Notes: generated from the letters alone by a model not told the origin. A DNA stretch of 64,000 nucleotides from Sulfitobacter sp. THAF37 (GCF_009363555.1 NZ_CP045372.1:1240001-1304000), one strand, 5' to 3'; positions 51,414-61,197 are shown, counted from the stretch's first letter. Numbers and translations: made by a program.

Positions 51414-53036
51414 TCAGCGCAGGACCATGCCATCAGGCCAGTTGAGTTCCTGCTGAATCTCGATTTCCTCGGTCTCGCCTGCCGCCACATCCACGTTCCA
51501 CTGCAGCACGCCGCGCAGGTCTTCGACGTTCCGCTCATCCGGCGGGGGCGTTGCGGTCCATTGGATATCCAGATCGTCCTGCACGGTATAGGGGACGGCG
51601 GTCTGCACCTCGACCGTCCAGTCGCGGGTGCCGAGGTTTTCAATATCCATGCGGATCTGCTGGCGCTGGGCGTTGGTACGGTTGATGATCCCGCGGTCGC
51701 CTTCGGACTGATCCAGGATCGTGTAGGAAAGCTGCAGATCTTCGATCGGGCCAAAAGGCACGTCCCCCTCCGCTCCGGCGGGAACTTGCGGGAAGGGGCT
51801 GCGCCCCACCAGCGTATTGTCGATGTAGAGCGCCGCTTCGTTCGCCGCCAGCAGCGGCTCCTGCGTGGCGTTGGTGAATTCCGCCATCAGGTAGGCCGTC
51901 TGATCGAACGCGGGCGATGCGTGGGCAAACTGCCGCGCCTCGAAACTGAGCCGGTCCAGGTTCACGCGGGATGCATCCACACCGCTGGCCAGGTCGAGCG
52001 GCTGCGCAACGGAATATGTGACCCCCGGTCCGTCAAAGGAGGTTGCAACGGCATTGTCGGCCATCACCGGCGCTTCCATGACCGGTTCGGCGGCGGCCAG
52101 CCCCTCGGCATCCTTGCGCATCGACGCCATCGGTCGCGGCGGCTGGGGTTCCTCGATCCGCCGCAGCTGTGGCCGGACCGTGGTCGGGCTGATCTGCGAC
52201 GCAGGTTCCAGCGTTGACAGGGTGACAGCGACATCCTCCCAGTTCTCGCCGCTGTACTGTGCGATCATCGCCCCCCGCACGATCTCCAGCGTCGCGGGGT
52301 CCTCGCCCCTAAGGTAAAGATCGTAGACAGGACGCCATCCCGCGTCGACGGGATAGCTGAGTGACAGGGTCAGTTCTGTCTCTTCCTCGGCGGTGACAGA
52401 CAGTGTCAGCTGTGAAACCTCCTTTGCCGCGGGTGTCAGAGCGGCCAGCGCAGCCTTGGCGTCTTCAAGTTCACGCACCAGTTCCTTGCGGCCCTCTTCG
52501 ATGTCGCGGGCGCGCTGCCGCGCAGCCAGCGCGGCCTGCTCGGCGGCGAGGGTTTCGGTTTCGACCAGACGGGCGATGTCGGCCAGGGTTGCAACGTCGC
52601 CGGGAAGCCCCTCGTTGGTGCCAAGCGCCGCGAGGAAACGGACCTTCGCCTCTGCCGCGGCTGCGGCCAGACGCGCCTCCGCGATCCGGTCGTCCAGCGC
52701 GGTCAGCGCGCGCTCCGCCGCCTCGATCCGATCCTTCGCGGCGGCGACTTCGGCACTCTCGTTCTCGGGCTGAGGCGGCACGGCGGAAGACCGGAACTGC
52801 GTCGCACCGAGGCGCGCGCCATCCAGACTGACGCGCAGCATGTCGCCGCGCAGCCACGCAGGCAGGTCGGGCAGAACGACATCGTGCTGGCCCGCCGGAA
52901 CCTTGAATACAACCTCGCGCGACACCTGCGCCCCATAGCCATAGACGATGGCGGAAGTAGGGGCGCTGGACAGGGTAAAGGTTTCGGCCTGTGCCGCAGC
53001 GGGCAGGCACAGCAGGCAGACGGCGACAAGACGCAT
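51414..53036 (-). CDS. DUF4139 domain-containing secreted protein
   Basis: Exported protein of 540 aa with a signal peptide at about 1-18 (CLLCLPAAAQA). An N-terminal beta domain of the DUF4140 type (SAPTSAIVYGYGAQVSREVVF) is followed by a coiled coil (about 85-190, many Ala, Glu, Arg) and the DUF4139 domain (LTLSVTAEEETELTLSLSYPVDAGWRPVYDLYL and onward), the usual architecture of the mucoidy-inhibitor-A-like family. Function unknown; members are periplasmic or surface proteins. The ATG at 53036 was chosen because AGGAAG lies about seven bases upstream and the signal peptide starts there. It shares the minus strand with asd, separated by the asd terminator. Confidence 0.88.
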   Translation of the reverse strand: MRLVAVCLLCLPAAAQAETFTLSSAPTSAIVYGYGAQVSREVVFKVPAGQHDVVLPDLPAWLRGDMLRVSLDGARLGATQFRSSAVPPQPENESAEVAAAKDRIEAAERALTALDDRIAEARLAAAAAEAKVRFLAALGTNEGLPGDVATLADIARLVETETLAAEQAALAARQRARDIEEGRKELVRELEDAKAALAALTPAAKEVSQLTLSVTAEEETELTLSLSYPVDAGWRPVYDLYLRGEDPATLEIVRGAMIAQYSGENWEDVAVTLSTLEPASQISPTTVRPQLRRIEEPQPPRPMASMRKDAEGLAAAEPVMEAPVMADNAVATSFDGPGVTYSVAQPLDLASGVDASRVNLDRLSFEARQFAHASPAFDQTAYLMAEFTNATQEPLLAANEAALYIDNTLVGRSPFPQVPAGAEGDVPFGPIEDLQLSYTILDQSEGDRGIINRTNAQRQQIRMDIENLGTRDWTVEVQTAVPYTVQDDLDIQWTATPPPDERNVEDLRGVLQWNVDVAAGETEEIEIQQELNWPDGMVLR

Positions 53037-53089
53037 GGGGGCACTTCCTGTGATTGAATACTGATCACAGTGTGCAAGTCGGCACCGCA

Positions 53090-53113
53090 AAAGAAAAGGG
53101 GCCCGAAGGCCCC
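53090..53113 (-). terminator. UUCG-loop terminator of asd
   Basis: Read on the minus strand: stem GGGGCC / GGCCCC around the stable tetraloop TTCG (53098-53113), followed at once by TTTTCTTT. This is a textbook intrinsic terminator about 25 bases after the asd stop. Confidence 0.9.
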
Positions 53114-53138
53114 GATCCTGAGCGCAGCGGAAGGCCGC

Positions 53139-54161
53139 TCAGCCCTTCTTGAGAACCTCACGGCCCAGCAGTTCGGCGATCTGGACCGCGTTCAGGGCGG
53201 CACCCTTGCGCAGGTTGTCACTGACGCACCACAAGTTCAGACCGTTGTCGATCGTGCTGTCCTGGCGGATGCGGCTGATGAAGGTGGCGAAATCACCAAC
53301 GCATTCGATCGGCGTGACGTAGCCGCCGTCCTCGCGCTTGTCGATGACCATGATACCGGGCGCCTCGCGCAGGATGTCGCGGGCCTCGTCTTCGTCCAGG
53401 GCATCCTCGAACTCGATGTTGATCGCCTCGGCATGGCCGACAAAGACCGGCACGCGCACGCAGGTCGCCGTGATCTTGATCGCCGCATCCACGATTTTCT
53501 TGGTCTCGGCGACCATTTTCCATTCTTCCTTGGTCGACCCGTCCTCCATGAAGACGTCGATGTGCGGAATCACGTTGAAAGCAATCTGCTTGGTGAATTT
53601 CTTGGCCGGTTTGTCATCAACCGGGTTATAGATGGACTTGGTCTGGTCCCACAGCTCGTCGATGCCTTCCTTGCCGGCGCCGGATACGGACTGGTAAGTG
53701 CTGACCACCACGCGCTTGATCTTGGCCCGGTCATGCAATGGCTTCAGCGCGACGACCATCTGCGCGGTCGAACAGTTCGGGTTGGCAATGATGTTGCGCT
53801 TGGCATAGTCGTGAACCGCCTCGGGGTTCACTTCGGGCACGATCAGCGGCACATCCGAATCGTAGCGGTAGAGCGACGAGTTGTCGATCACGACGCAACC
53901 GGCCTTGGCGGCGCCCGGCGCGTATTTCTTCGTCGCTTCCGACCCAACGGCGAACAGAGCCATATCCCAGCCTGTGAAGTCGAACGTGTCGAGATCTTTG
54001 CATTTGAGCGTCTTGTCCCCAAAGCTGACCTCCGTGCCCATGGATCTGCGGCTGGCCAGGGCCACGACCTCATCCACAGGGAACTGGCGCTCGGCCAGGA
54101 TGTTCAGCATTTCGCGGCCCACATTGCCAGTGGCGCCCACGACGGCGACGCGATAACCCAT
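53139..54161 (-). CDS. asd: Aspartate-semialdehyde dehydrogenase
   Basis: NADP-dependent enzyme of 340 aa that reduces aspartyl phosphate to aspartate semialdehyde for lysine, threonine, methionine and diaminopimelate synthesis. The NADP loop VAVVGATGNVGREML is at residues 5-19, the catalytic Cys is in IIANPNCSTAQMVVAL, and the His/Arg residues of the active site lie in the CVRVPVFVGHAEAINIEFE region. The ATG at 54161 follows GGAGAA. It ends before a UUCG terminator and is divergent from the DUF3095 gene with a 139-base gap. Length is normal for the family. Confidence 0.96.
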   Translation of the reverse strand: MGYRVAVVGATGNVGREMLNILAERQFPVDEVVALASRRSMGTEVSFGDKTLKCKDLDTFDFTGWDMALFAVGSEATKKYAPGAAKAGCVVIDNSSLYRYDSDVPLIVPEVNPEAVHDYAKRNIIANPNCSTAQMVVALKPLHDRAKIKRVVVSTYQSVSGAGKEGIDELWDQTKSIYNPVDDKPAKKFTKQIAFNVIPHIDVFMEDGSTKEEWKMVAETKKIVDAAIKITATCVRVPVFVGHAEAINIEFEDALDEDEARDILREAPGIMVIDKREDGGYVTPIECVGDFATFISRIRQDSTIDNGLNLWCVSDNLRKGAALNAVQIAELLGREVLKKG

Positions 54162-54300
54162 CTGAATTCTCCGATATAAAAAAGGGGCAGTGGGCGGCAC
54201 ATACACTGCTTGCCGCGTGGGGGAAAGGCCCCCGCGTGTCTTGGCTGGTCTGTGTGATATCGCGCGTGCTAGTGTCGGACAAAGCCGCAGGAAAACGCAT

Positions 54301-55449
54301 ATGACCGACCGGGGTACCTTTTATGATCAGCTTCCGCGTGTCAGCGTTTTCGATAAGCTGACCGAGGGCGACAGGTTTACGCCGCTGCCGCAGGACTGGT
54401 GGCTCGGGACAGCCGATATTGTCAATTCGACCGGGTTGATCGCCGAGGGTCGGTACAAGACCGTGAACATGGTCGGCGCTGCCGTGATCTCGGCGGTGAT
54501 GAACGCGCTTGAAGGGGCGGCGTTTCCCTTCGTATTTGGTGGGGACGGTGCCGGATTTGCCGTCCCGCCACAGGACGAAGCAGCGGCGCGGGAGGCATTG
54601 GCGCGGTGCGCGCGCTGGGCACAGGAGGAATTCGCCATCGAGATGCGGGTGGCGCTGGTGCCCGTCGCGGATGTCCGCGATGCCGGCAGCGATGTTCGGG
54701 TGGCAAGGTTCGAGGTGTCGCAGGGCGTCGATTACGCGATGTTCGACGGCGGCGGCCTGAACTGGGCAGAAACGCGCATGAAGGCGGGCGACTACGCCGT
54801 CGAACCCGCTGCCAGAGGGGCCTTGCCCGATCTGACCGGCCTGTCGTGCCGCTGGTCGAATATGACCGCGCGCAACGGCACCATCCTGTCGATCCTCGTG
54901 GTGCCCGAACCGGACGCCGATCCCGATGCGGTTGCCCAGGTCTACGACCGCGTCGTCAGCCTGACCGAAAGCCTTGATCGTGGCGGCCACCCCGCACCGG
55001 CCAGCGGTCCGGGCTCGGACTGGCCGCCGGAGGGCGCCGCGCTAGAGGCGCACGCGACCCGTGGAACCGGTTCATTGGGCGCGGCGCGGCGCAAGGTATT
55101 GTTCGAATCCTTCGTGGCTTGGCTGCTGATCCGCACGGGGATCAAGCTGGGTGGTTTCGATGCCCGCCGCTATGCCCGCGTCGTGGGGGAGAACGCGGAT
55201 TTCCGCAAACGCGATGACGGGCTGAAGATGACCTTGGATTGCGATCCCGCGACACGGGAGCAGATCGAAAGCGTCCTGAGCAAGGCCAGGGCCGACGGGC
55301 TGATCCAGTATGGTACAGCCGAACAGGATCAGGCGATGATGACCTGCATCGTGCCGTCGATCACGACCGACGATCACGTGCATTTCATCGACGGTGCCGC
55401 AGGCGGCTACACCCTTGCCGCGGCCAGGATGAAAGGCCGCTCAGTCTGA
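54301..55449 (+). CDS. DUF3095 domain protein (class III nucleotidyl cyclase-like fold)
   Basis: Protein of 382 aa of the DUF3095 family, which resembles class III adenylyl/guanylyl cyclases. The N-terminal half has the cyclase-type strand-loop TADIVNSTGLIAEGRYKTVNMVGA (metal Asp at about residue 40) and the second motif FVFGGDGAGF (about 79-88), but the transition-state residues of real cyclases are not obvious. The C-terminal half contains a basic helix and a second beta-rich segment ending AAGGYTLAAARMKGRSV. Enzyme activity is unproven. It is a single plus-strand gene whose stop overlaps the convergent MFS gene by nine bases. Confidence 0.85.
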   Translation: MTDRGTFYDQLPRVSVFDKLTEGDRFTPLPQDWWLGTADIVNSTGLIAEGRYKTVNMVGAAVISAVMNALEGAAFPFVFGGDGAGFAVPPQDEAAAREALARCARWAQEEFAIEMRVALVPVADVRDAGSDVRVARFEVSQGVDYAMFDGGGLNWAETRMKAGDYAVEPAARGALPDLTGLSCRWSNMTARNGTILSILVVPEPDADPDAVAQVYDRVVSLTESLDRGGHPAPASGPGSDWPPEGAALEAHATRGTGSLGAARRKVLFESFVAWLLIRTGIKLGGFDARRYARVVGENADFRKRDDGLKMTLDCDPATREQIESVLSKARADGLIQYGTAEQDQAMMTCIVPSITTDDHVHFIDGAAGGYTLAAARMKGRSV

Positions 55450-56616
55450 CTGGTCCCGGCTGAAAAGATACAGAAACAAACCCGAGATCAGGCAGCAGCC
55501 CAGCAACACGAACACCATGACATAGGGCAGCACCGTGTCGCCCGTACCGGCATAGCCGTGGTACACCCGGCCAGAGGCGAATTGCAGGACGCCGACGCCG
55601 CCGATGCTGAAGAGGTTGAGCATTGTCACCCCTCGACCGATCAGCTGCGGTGGCAGAAAGCTGCGGCCATGCGCCATGATGACCGCGTAGCCTCCGCCGA
55701 AGAACCCTATGACGCAGATCAGGGCGACCGACAGCACCAGCGACTGCGCAGGCAGCGCGATCATGGTGAAGGTCGCCATGCTGGTTATCGTGGCCCCACC
55801 GGCAAGCATCCACTTGCGCGACGGGAAGAACCGGTCGGCAAAGCCATAGGCCAGCACCCCCGAGATCATCGCGATGCCCATCAGGAGGGTGGCAAGGCCA
55901 ACTGCCCCCGTTCCTGCGCCGAAGACATCCGTCAGGTAGGGACCGATCCAAAGCCCACGGATCGCCCCCGGCAGGGCATAGTTCACCCCCATCAGGGGAA
56001 AGATGAACCACAGCGCCTTCAACCTGAAGAGCTGCGCCAGCGACCCCTTGGCCTCGCCCTCGACCTTGGCCGGGTCCCGGACCCAGACCAGCATGGACAA
56101 TGCCACCAGCGCCGACAGCGCGCCCAGCCCCCATAGCGAGGTCCGCCAGCCAAGCAGTTCAGCCGACAGTGCCATCGGATAGGAGGCCACGAGATTGCCC
56201 AGGCTGCCGACCCCCACCATGACAGAGGCGAGCACGGCGAATTGTGCGGGCGGGTGTTCACGGGCGAAGATGTAGTATGAGGCCATGAGAACCGGCGCGC
56301 AGCCGATGCCGATCAGGGCCATTGCGATGGCGATATGCAGCGGTCCCGTTGCCATCGCGAAAACGGCAGACCCACCGCCGCAGCCCAGCAGCATCAGCCA
56401 GCCTGCGGTCCGGCGGGGCCCGAGGCCATCAAGCGCCGCGCCGATGGGAATCTGGGCCACCGCGAAGGCGATGAACCATAGCCCCGAAGCAAAGGCGAGG
56501 TCATCGGGTGTGGTCCCGATGTCCTGTTCGAGAATTTTCGCGAGCACCGCGAGGAAGGCACGAAAGAACTGGCTGAGCACATAGGCCAGCGCCAGCAGGA
56601 CAAGACCGGTATTCAT
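55441..56616 (-). CDS. MFS transporter
   Basis: Major facilitator of 391 aa with twelve hydrophobic helices. The N-terminal LALAYVLSQFFRAFLAVLAKIL is followed by the motif-A-like loop ALDGLGPRRTAGWLMLLG. The ATG at 56616 overlaps the stop of the upstream HpaI-type aldolase gene (ATGA), which fixes the start and indicates coupled expression. Such aldolase-MFS pairs often import and cleave a hydroxylated aromatic- or sugar-derived acid, but the substrate cannot be told from the sequence. The stop overlaps the convergent DUF3095 gene. Confidence 0.88.
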   Translation of the reverse strand: MNTGLVLLALAYVLSQFFRAFLAVLAKILEQDIGTTPDDLAFASGLWFIAFAVAQIPIGAALDGLGPRRTAGWLMLLGCGGGSAVFAMATGPLHIAIAMALIGIGCAPVLMASYYIFAREHPPAQFAVLASVMVGVGSLGNLVASYPMALSAELLGWRTSLWGLGALSALVALSMLVWVRDPAKVEGEAKGSLAQLFRLKALWFIFPLMGVNYALPGAIRGLWIGPYLTDVFGAGTGAVGLATLLMGIAMISGVLAYGFADRFFPSRKWMLAGGATITSMATFTMIALPAQSLVLSVALICVIGFFGGGYAVIMAHGRSFLPPQLIGRGVTMLNLFSIGGVGVLQFASGRVYHGYAGTGDTVLPYVMVFVLLGCCLISGLFLYLFSRDQSD

Positions 56617-57389
56617 CTGCCGTGGCTTTTCCACTTTTGCGCCAGTGCCAGCGCCGCGTTGTTCAACAGCAGCACGTCCGCGCCGACGGCCACGAACTGT
56701 GCCCCTGCCTCCAGCGCGTCCTTTGTCATCTCATCCCGCGTGGACAGGATGCCCGGTGCCTTGCCGGCCGCGCGGATACGGCGCAGCGCATCCATGATGG
56801 CGGCCTGCACGTCGGGGTGTTGCGCGTTGCCCATGTGGCCCATGTCTGCGGCGAGATCGGCAGGGCCGATGAACACACCGTCCACACCTTCGACCGCGAG
56901 AATGTCATCCAGCGCCGCCAGACCCTTGCGGTTCTCCACCTGGATCAGAAGGCAGGTCTGCGCATCGGCGGTCGTGCCATAGTCCGCTGTTCGCGAGAAA
57001 TGTGCCGCCCGGGTGAGGGCATAGCCCACCCCACGGTCCCCGTGCGGGGGATAGGTCACGTCGCGCACCAGCTTGCGGGCCTGCTCCGCGCTTTCGACCA
57101 TCGGCACCAGAACGGTCTGCGCGCCCGCGTCCAGCACCTGCTTGATCATGTAGGTTTCGCCGATTGGCACCCGGACGATCGCATGGCTGGGTGACGCTGC
57201 CAGCACCTGTAGCTGCGCGAGGATGGACCGCAGGTCGTTGGGCGCGTGCTCACCGTCGATCAGCAACCAGCCGAACCCCACGCCTCCCATCAGTTCGGCG
57301 CTGAACGTATCGGCAAGGCCAAGCCAGCAGCCAAAAACGGTTTCGCCCGCGCTGAGGGCCTTCTTGAACGGGTTGACGGGTGCGGGCAT
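56613..57389 (-). CDS. HpcH/HpaI family class II aldolase
   Basis: Metal-dependent pyruvate-forming aldolase of 258 aa of the HpcH/HpaI family (2,4-dihydroxyhept-2-ene-1,7-dioate or 2-keto-3-deoxy acid aldolase). Diagnostic blocks are GCWLGLADTFSAELMGGVGFGWLLIDGEHAPND, the Arg in HAIVRVPIGE, QTVLVPMVESAEQA (metal Glu) and the VDGVFIGPADLAADMGHMG loop with the second metal Asp. The ATG at 57389 has AAGGA nearby and begins the conserved part; the longer upstream frame is non-conserved. The MFS gene overlaps its end, suggesting one uptake-and-cleavage operon. Confidence 0.92.
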   Translation of the reverse strand: MPAPVNPFKKALSAGETVFGCWLGLADTFSAELMGGVGFGWLLIDGEHAPNDLRSILAQLQVLAASPSHAIVRVPIGETYMIKQVLDAGAQTVLVPMVESAEQARKLVRDVTYPPHGDRGVGYALTRAAHFSRTADYGTTADAQTCLLIQVENRKGLAALDDILAVEGVDGVFIGPADLAADMGHMGNAQHPDVQAAIMDALRRIRAAGKAPGILSTRDEMTKDALEAGAQFVAVGADVLLLNNAALALAQKWKSHGR

Positions 57390-57460
57390 GGATCGGTCCT
57401 TGCAGTTTCTGCCGGACCCTACGCCGCTGCGGAAGCCTTGACCAGACCGCACGACCCGCC

Positions 57461-58165
57461 TCAGATCACCTTGATCACGTCCTTGTCGATGGCCAGCATG
57501 TAGCCGCGTCGCGCGATGTTCTTGACCAGCAGTTCCGACACGATCTGATTGCCCAGCGTGTCCCGCAGGCGCTTGATCCGGGTGGCGCCCGCAGCCTCGT
57601 CGCAATCGACCGCTGCGCGACCCGATATGACCCCCTCGAGCTCGGAACCTGACAGCACGTCGTCGTCCATCCGCGCCTCCGCCAGGACGCTCATGGTCTC
57701 CATCGCGGCATCGGTCAGTTTGAACCCGAGGTTATTGAGGTAGACGGTGTTTTCCTCCCGGCTGATCAGGAGCGAATTCACCTGAATCCCGGCGCGCTCG
57801 ATCTGCGCCATGCGGCGGTTGAACCCGACCAGCATGATGAGAAACACCAGCGCGGCCACCAGCATCGCGCTGGCAAAGACCAGCAGGACGAATATTACCA
57901 TGCGGTAGCTGGTGAGCGTTTCCGAAAAGGCGGTGCCGGACTGTGCGAGAATCTCCAGCAGCTTGATCTCGGCCCCCGATGTCAGGTCGTCATTCTCGAT
58001 GAAGATGCGGGTGACTTCGGCATTGAACGCATTCGCGTCGGGAAGCGACCAGAACAGCAGGCCCGCCGCGATCAGCAGCGCGGCGACAATGGCGGCGATG
58101 CCGATGCCCACGATGCGCCCGCCAAAGCGGCGCATGTCAGAAGCGGAGGTAATTTGATCCTGCAC
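57461..58165 (-). CDS. Membrane-anchored protein with C-terminal winged-helix DNA-binding domain
   Basis: Protein of 234 aa. Two hydrophobic helices (about 17-40 and 89-113) flank a roughly 48-residue acidic loop predicted to be periplasmic, and the C-terminal 120 residues look like an OmpR/ToxR-type winged helix: NTVYLNNLGFKLTDAAME, ELEGVI, then the recognition-helix and wing pattern ATRIKRLRDTLG, IARRGYMLAI. This would be a membrane-bound one-component regulator with inverted ToxR topology. The GTG start at 58165 is preferred because AGAGGAAAG lies just upstream, whereas the ATG at 58135 has none; it overlaps the upstream secreted-protein gene by 29 bases. The wHTH call is by pattern only. 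Confidence 0.65.
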   Translation of the reverse strand: MQDQITSASDMRRFGGRIVGIGIAAIVAALLIAAGLLFWSLPDANAFNAEVTRIFIENDDLTSGAEIKLLEILAQSGTAFSETLTSYRMVIFVLLVFASAMLVAALVFLIMLVGFNRRMAQIERAGIQVNSLLISREENTVYLNNLGFKLTDAAMETMSVLAEARMDDDVLSGSELEGVISGRAAVDCDEAAGATRIKRLRDTLGNQIVSELLVKNIARRGYMLAIDKDVIKVI

Positions 58166-58427
58166 TGTCTTTCCTCTGTGCCAGCCCGTCCTCGCCGAAG
58201 ACCGACATGATGTTGAGCAGGGTCCATCCCTGGGCCGCAAGCCGGGCGGAAAGCTCCGTCTTTGCGTTGCCAGGGTCGCATGGTCCGTTGACCTGCGCCA
58301 CGCCATAATGCAAGCGCAGCGGGTTGTCCTGTTTGGCCTTGTAATCGGCGTAACAGCCTGCCGCCGAGGCGGGCAGGGCGGCACCGATCAGGACCGCGGA
58401 CAGAAGGGGAAGGATGACGTTTCTCAT
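58137..58427 (-). CDS. Small secreted protein of unknown function
   Basis: Exported protein of 96 aa with a clear signal peptide (ILPLLSAVLIGAALPASA, cleavage around residue 22). The mature part has two Cys residues, in GCYADYKAK and GPCDPGN, likely disulphide-linked, and an ELSARLAAQGWTLLNIM segment. No named family is recognised. Its 3' end overlaps by 29 bases the membrane-anchored winged-helix gene that follows, so the pair is coupled and may form a sensor-and-partner unit. It is divergent from the basic secreted protein at 58594, with two palindromes in the gap. Confidence 0.7.
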   Translation of the reverse strand: MRNVILPLLSAVLIGAALPASAAGCYADYKAKQDNPLRLHYGVAQVNGPCDPGNAKTELSARLAAQGWTLLNIMSVFGEDGLAQRKDSAGSNYLRF

Positions 58428-58453
58428 GCATCATCTGTGCGCTTTTGTCCGCT

Positions 58454-58499
58454 GATATTCAATATCCAAAGGGGTTTAGGGCGACCGTTATCCGATAAC
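58454..58499. promoter_or_regulatory. Two perfect palindromes in divergent promoter region
   Basis: GATATT-C-AATATC at 58454-58466 and GTTATC-C-GATAAC at 58487-58499 are each perfect 13-bp inverted repeats with a single central base, 20 bases apart, in the 166-base gap between two divergent genes. A further ATAACA/TGTTAT pair surrounds a C-run at 58495-58512. They look like operator half-sites. Confidence 0.5.
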
Positions 58500-58593
58500 A
58501 CCCCCCTGTTATTGCCTGTCTGGCGCCCCCGACCCCAAGTTGGTCCCATCAGCAGGCGGGTCCCGTCTGCACCAACAGGAAAGGACCAGACCC

Positions 58594-59118
58594 ATGTACC
58601 GCCGCTTCATCGCAACCATCGCCGCCGCGTCCATCGCGATCACCGCCATCGGCGCTGTCCCCGCCCATGCCGGGGATCGCGACACCGTCCGCGCGCTGGC
58701 CGCCATTCTGGGCGTCGCCGTCGTCGGCAAGATCATCCACGACAACAACAAAAAGAAAAAGCAGCGGGTTCACCGCCAGCCCGCGCCGGTCTACGCACCG
58801 CCCTACTCCACGCCGCCGCGGCACCGCCCGCCGCAGATTCACCAGCCGCGCCACAACCCGCCGCGTTACAATCCCCAGCCGCGCCCCTTGCCGCAACATG
58901 TGAACAGAAAGCTGTTGCCCAAGCAGTGCTTCCAGAGCTTCGATACCCGGCGCGGCAAGGTTCGCATGTTCGGTGAACACTGTCTTCAACGCAATTTTCG
59001 TCATGTGAATTCCCTACCGCGAAACTGCCAGTACAAATTCGGAACCCCCAACGGCCTGCGCACAGGTTACGAGGCGCGCTGTCTGCGGGATGCGGGATAC
59101 AGATTGGCCCGCGGCTGA
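58594..59118 (+). CDS. Basic, proline-rich secreted protein
   Basis: Exported protein of 174 aa. The N terminus carries a signal peptide (ATIAAASIAITAIGAVPAHA, cleavage about residue 26), followed by a short hydrophobic helix (VRALAAILGVAVVGKII) and then a stretch of about 60 residues extremely rich in Pro, His, Arg, Lys and Gln (KKKKQRVHRQPAP, RHRPPQIHQPRHNPPRY). The C-terminal 70 residues contain four to five Cys (KQCFQSF, EHCLQRN, NCQYKF, EARCLRD) and look like a small disulphide-bonded domain. No named family recognised; binding to anionic surface polymers or metals is possible. ATG 58594 has an AAGGACC Shine-Dalgarno. Confidence 0.75.
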   Translation: MYRRFIATIAAASIAITAIGAVPAHAGDRDTVRALAAILGVAVVGKIIHDNNKKKKQRVHRQPAPVYAPPYSTPPRHRPPQIHQPRHNPPRYNPQPRPLPQHVNRKLLPKQCFQSFDTRRGKVRMFGEHCLQRNFRHVNSLPRNCQYKFGTPNGLRTGYEARCLRDAGYRLARG

Positions 59119-59162
59119 CGCCGCAGGTCAATCCTGCGGAACAGATATCTGATCCGCGGGAT

Positions 59163-59198
59163 GTGGGGGAGGTGTTCGGGCGCCTCCCCCACTTTTTT
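59163..59198 (+). terminator. Intrinsic terminator after the basic secreted protein gene
   Basis: A 10-bp stem, GTGGGGGAGG at 59163-59172 and CCTCCCCCAC at 59183-59192, with a 10-base loop and six T's (59193-59198). A second, smaller hairpin (CCGCAGG/CCTGCGG, 59121-59139) precedes it. Confidence 0.92.
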
Positions 59199-59268
59199 GA
59201 ACAGACGGAACATGGTTTCAGGCGGTCTGGGCCTTGCGGCGCGGGCCATCTTGGGCTTTGGAACCGGC

Positions 59269-59874
59269 ATGATACCCGACTATTCATTCGAAACCGCCGC
59301 CCGCCTGCGTGGCCACCGCCGCATTGCGGGCGTGGACGAAGTGGGCCGCGGCCCCCTCGCGGGCCCCGTGACTGCCGCAGCGGTCGTGCTGGACCCCGCC
59401 CGCATTCCCGGCGGGCTGAACGATTCCAAGAAGCTGACCAAACAGGCCCGCGAACGATTGTATGAAGAGATCATGCAGGTCGCCGATGTCAGCATCGCCC
59501 ACGCCAGTGTCGAGGAAATCGACAGCCTCAACATTCTGCGCGCCAGTCACCTTGCCATGACGCGGGCCCTGTCGGGGCTGAAAGTACCGGCGGATTACGC
59601 CCTGATAGACGGCAATATCCTGCCCCGAGACATGACGATCCCGGCAGAGACGATCATCAAGGGCGATGCCCGGTCGCAAAGCATCTCGGCGGCCTCAATC
59701 ATGGCCAAAATATGTCGGGATTGTGTCATGTTGTCCCTTGCGCAACAGCATCCCGGATATGGCTGGGAGACCAACATGGGATATGGATCAAAAAGCCACA
59801 TCGCCGCGCTTCAAAATCTTGGTGTGACCCCTCACCATAGACGTTCCTTCAAACCAGTACACAATATGTTGTAG
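59269..59874 (+). CDS. rnhB: Ribonuclease HII
   Basis: RNase HII, 201 aa, which removes ribonucleotides misincorporated into DNA and primer remnants. The catalytic start RIAGVDEVGRGPLAGPV supplies the Asp-Glu pair; GGLNDSKKL, the Asp in YALIDGNIL and the Ser/Asp region SISAASIMAKICRD are also conserved. The ATG at 59269 gives a normal family length; two upstream start codons in frame would add residues that overlap the terminator of the previous gene. It is followed 113 bases later by ccrM, a linkage that fits chromosome maintenance functions. Confidence 0.94.
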   Translation: MIPDYSFETAARLRGHRRIAGVDEVGRGPLAGPVTAAAVVLDPARIPGGLNDSKKLTKQARERLYEEIMQVADVSIAHASVEEIDSLNILRASHLAMTRALSGLKVPADYALIDGNILPRDMTIPAETIIKGDARSQSISAASIMAKICRDCVMLSLAQQHPGYGWETNMGYGSKSHIAALQNLGVTPHHRRSFKPVHNML

Positions 59875-59896
59875 CAAGATATTTTGTTAAGCGACT

Positions 59897-61088
<1,192 letters not shown>

Positions 61089-61166
61089 ACCGAATTTCCT
61101 TTTTGAACACCGCCGGTGCCCGCGGCCTTCCTCATGAAGGTCCGCCTTCAAGGGCACTCACCTTGG

Positions 61167-61197
61167 CCCCGCCCACGTGGCGGGGTCTTTTTCTTTT
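61167..61197 (+). terminator. Terminator after ccrM
   Basis: A 7-bp GC stem, CCCCGCC at 61167-61173 and GGCGGGG at 61179-61185, with a five-base loop and a T-rich tail (TCTTTTTCTTTTC). It lies about 78 bases after the ccrM stop and just before the terminal-repeat element. Confidence 0.88.
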
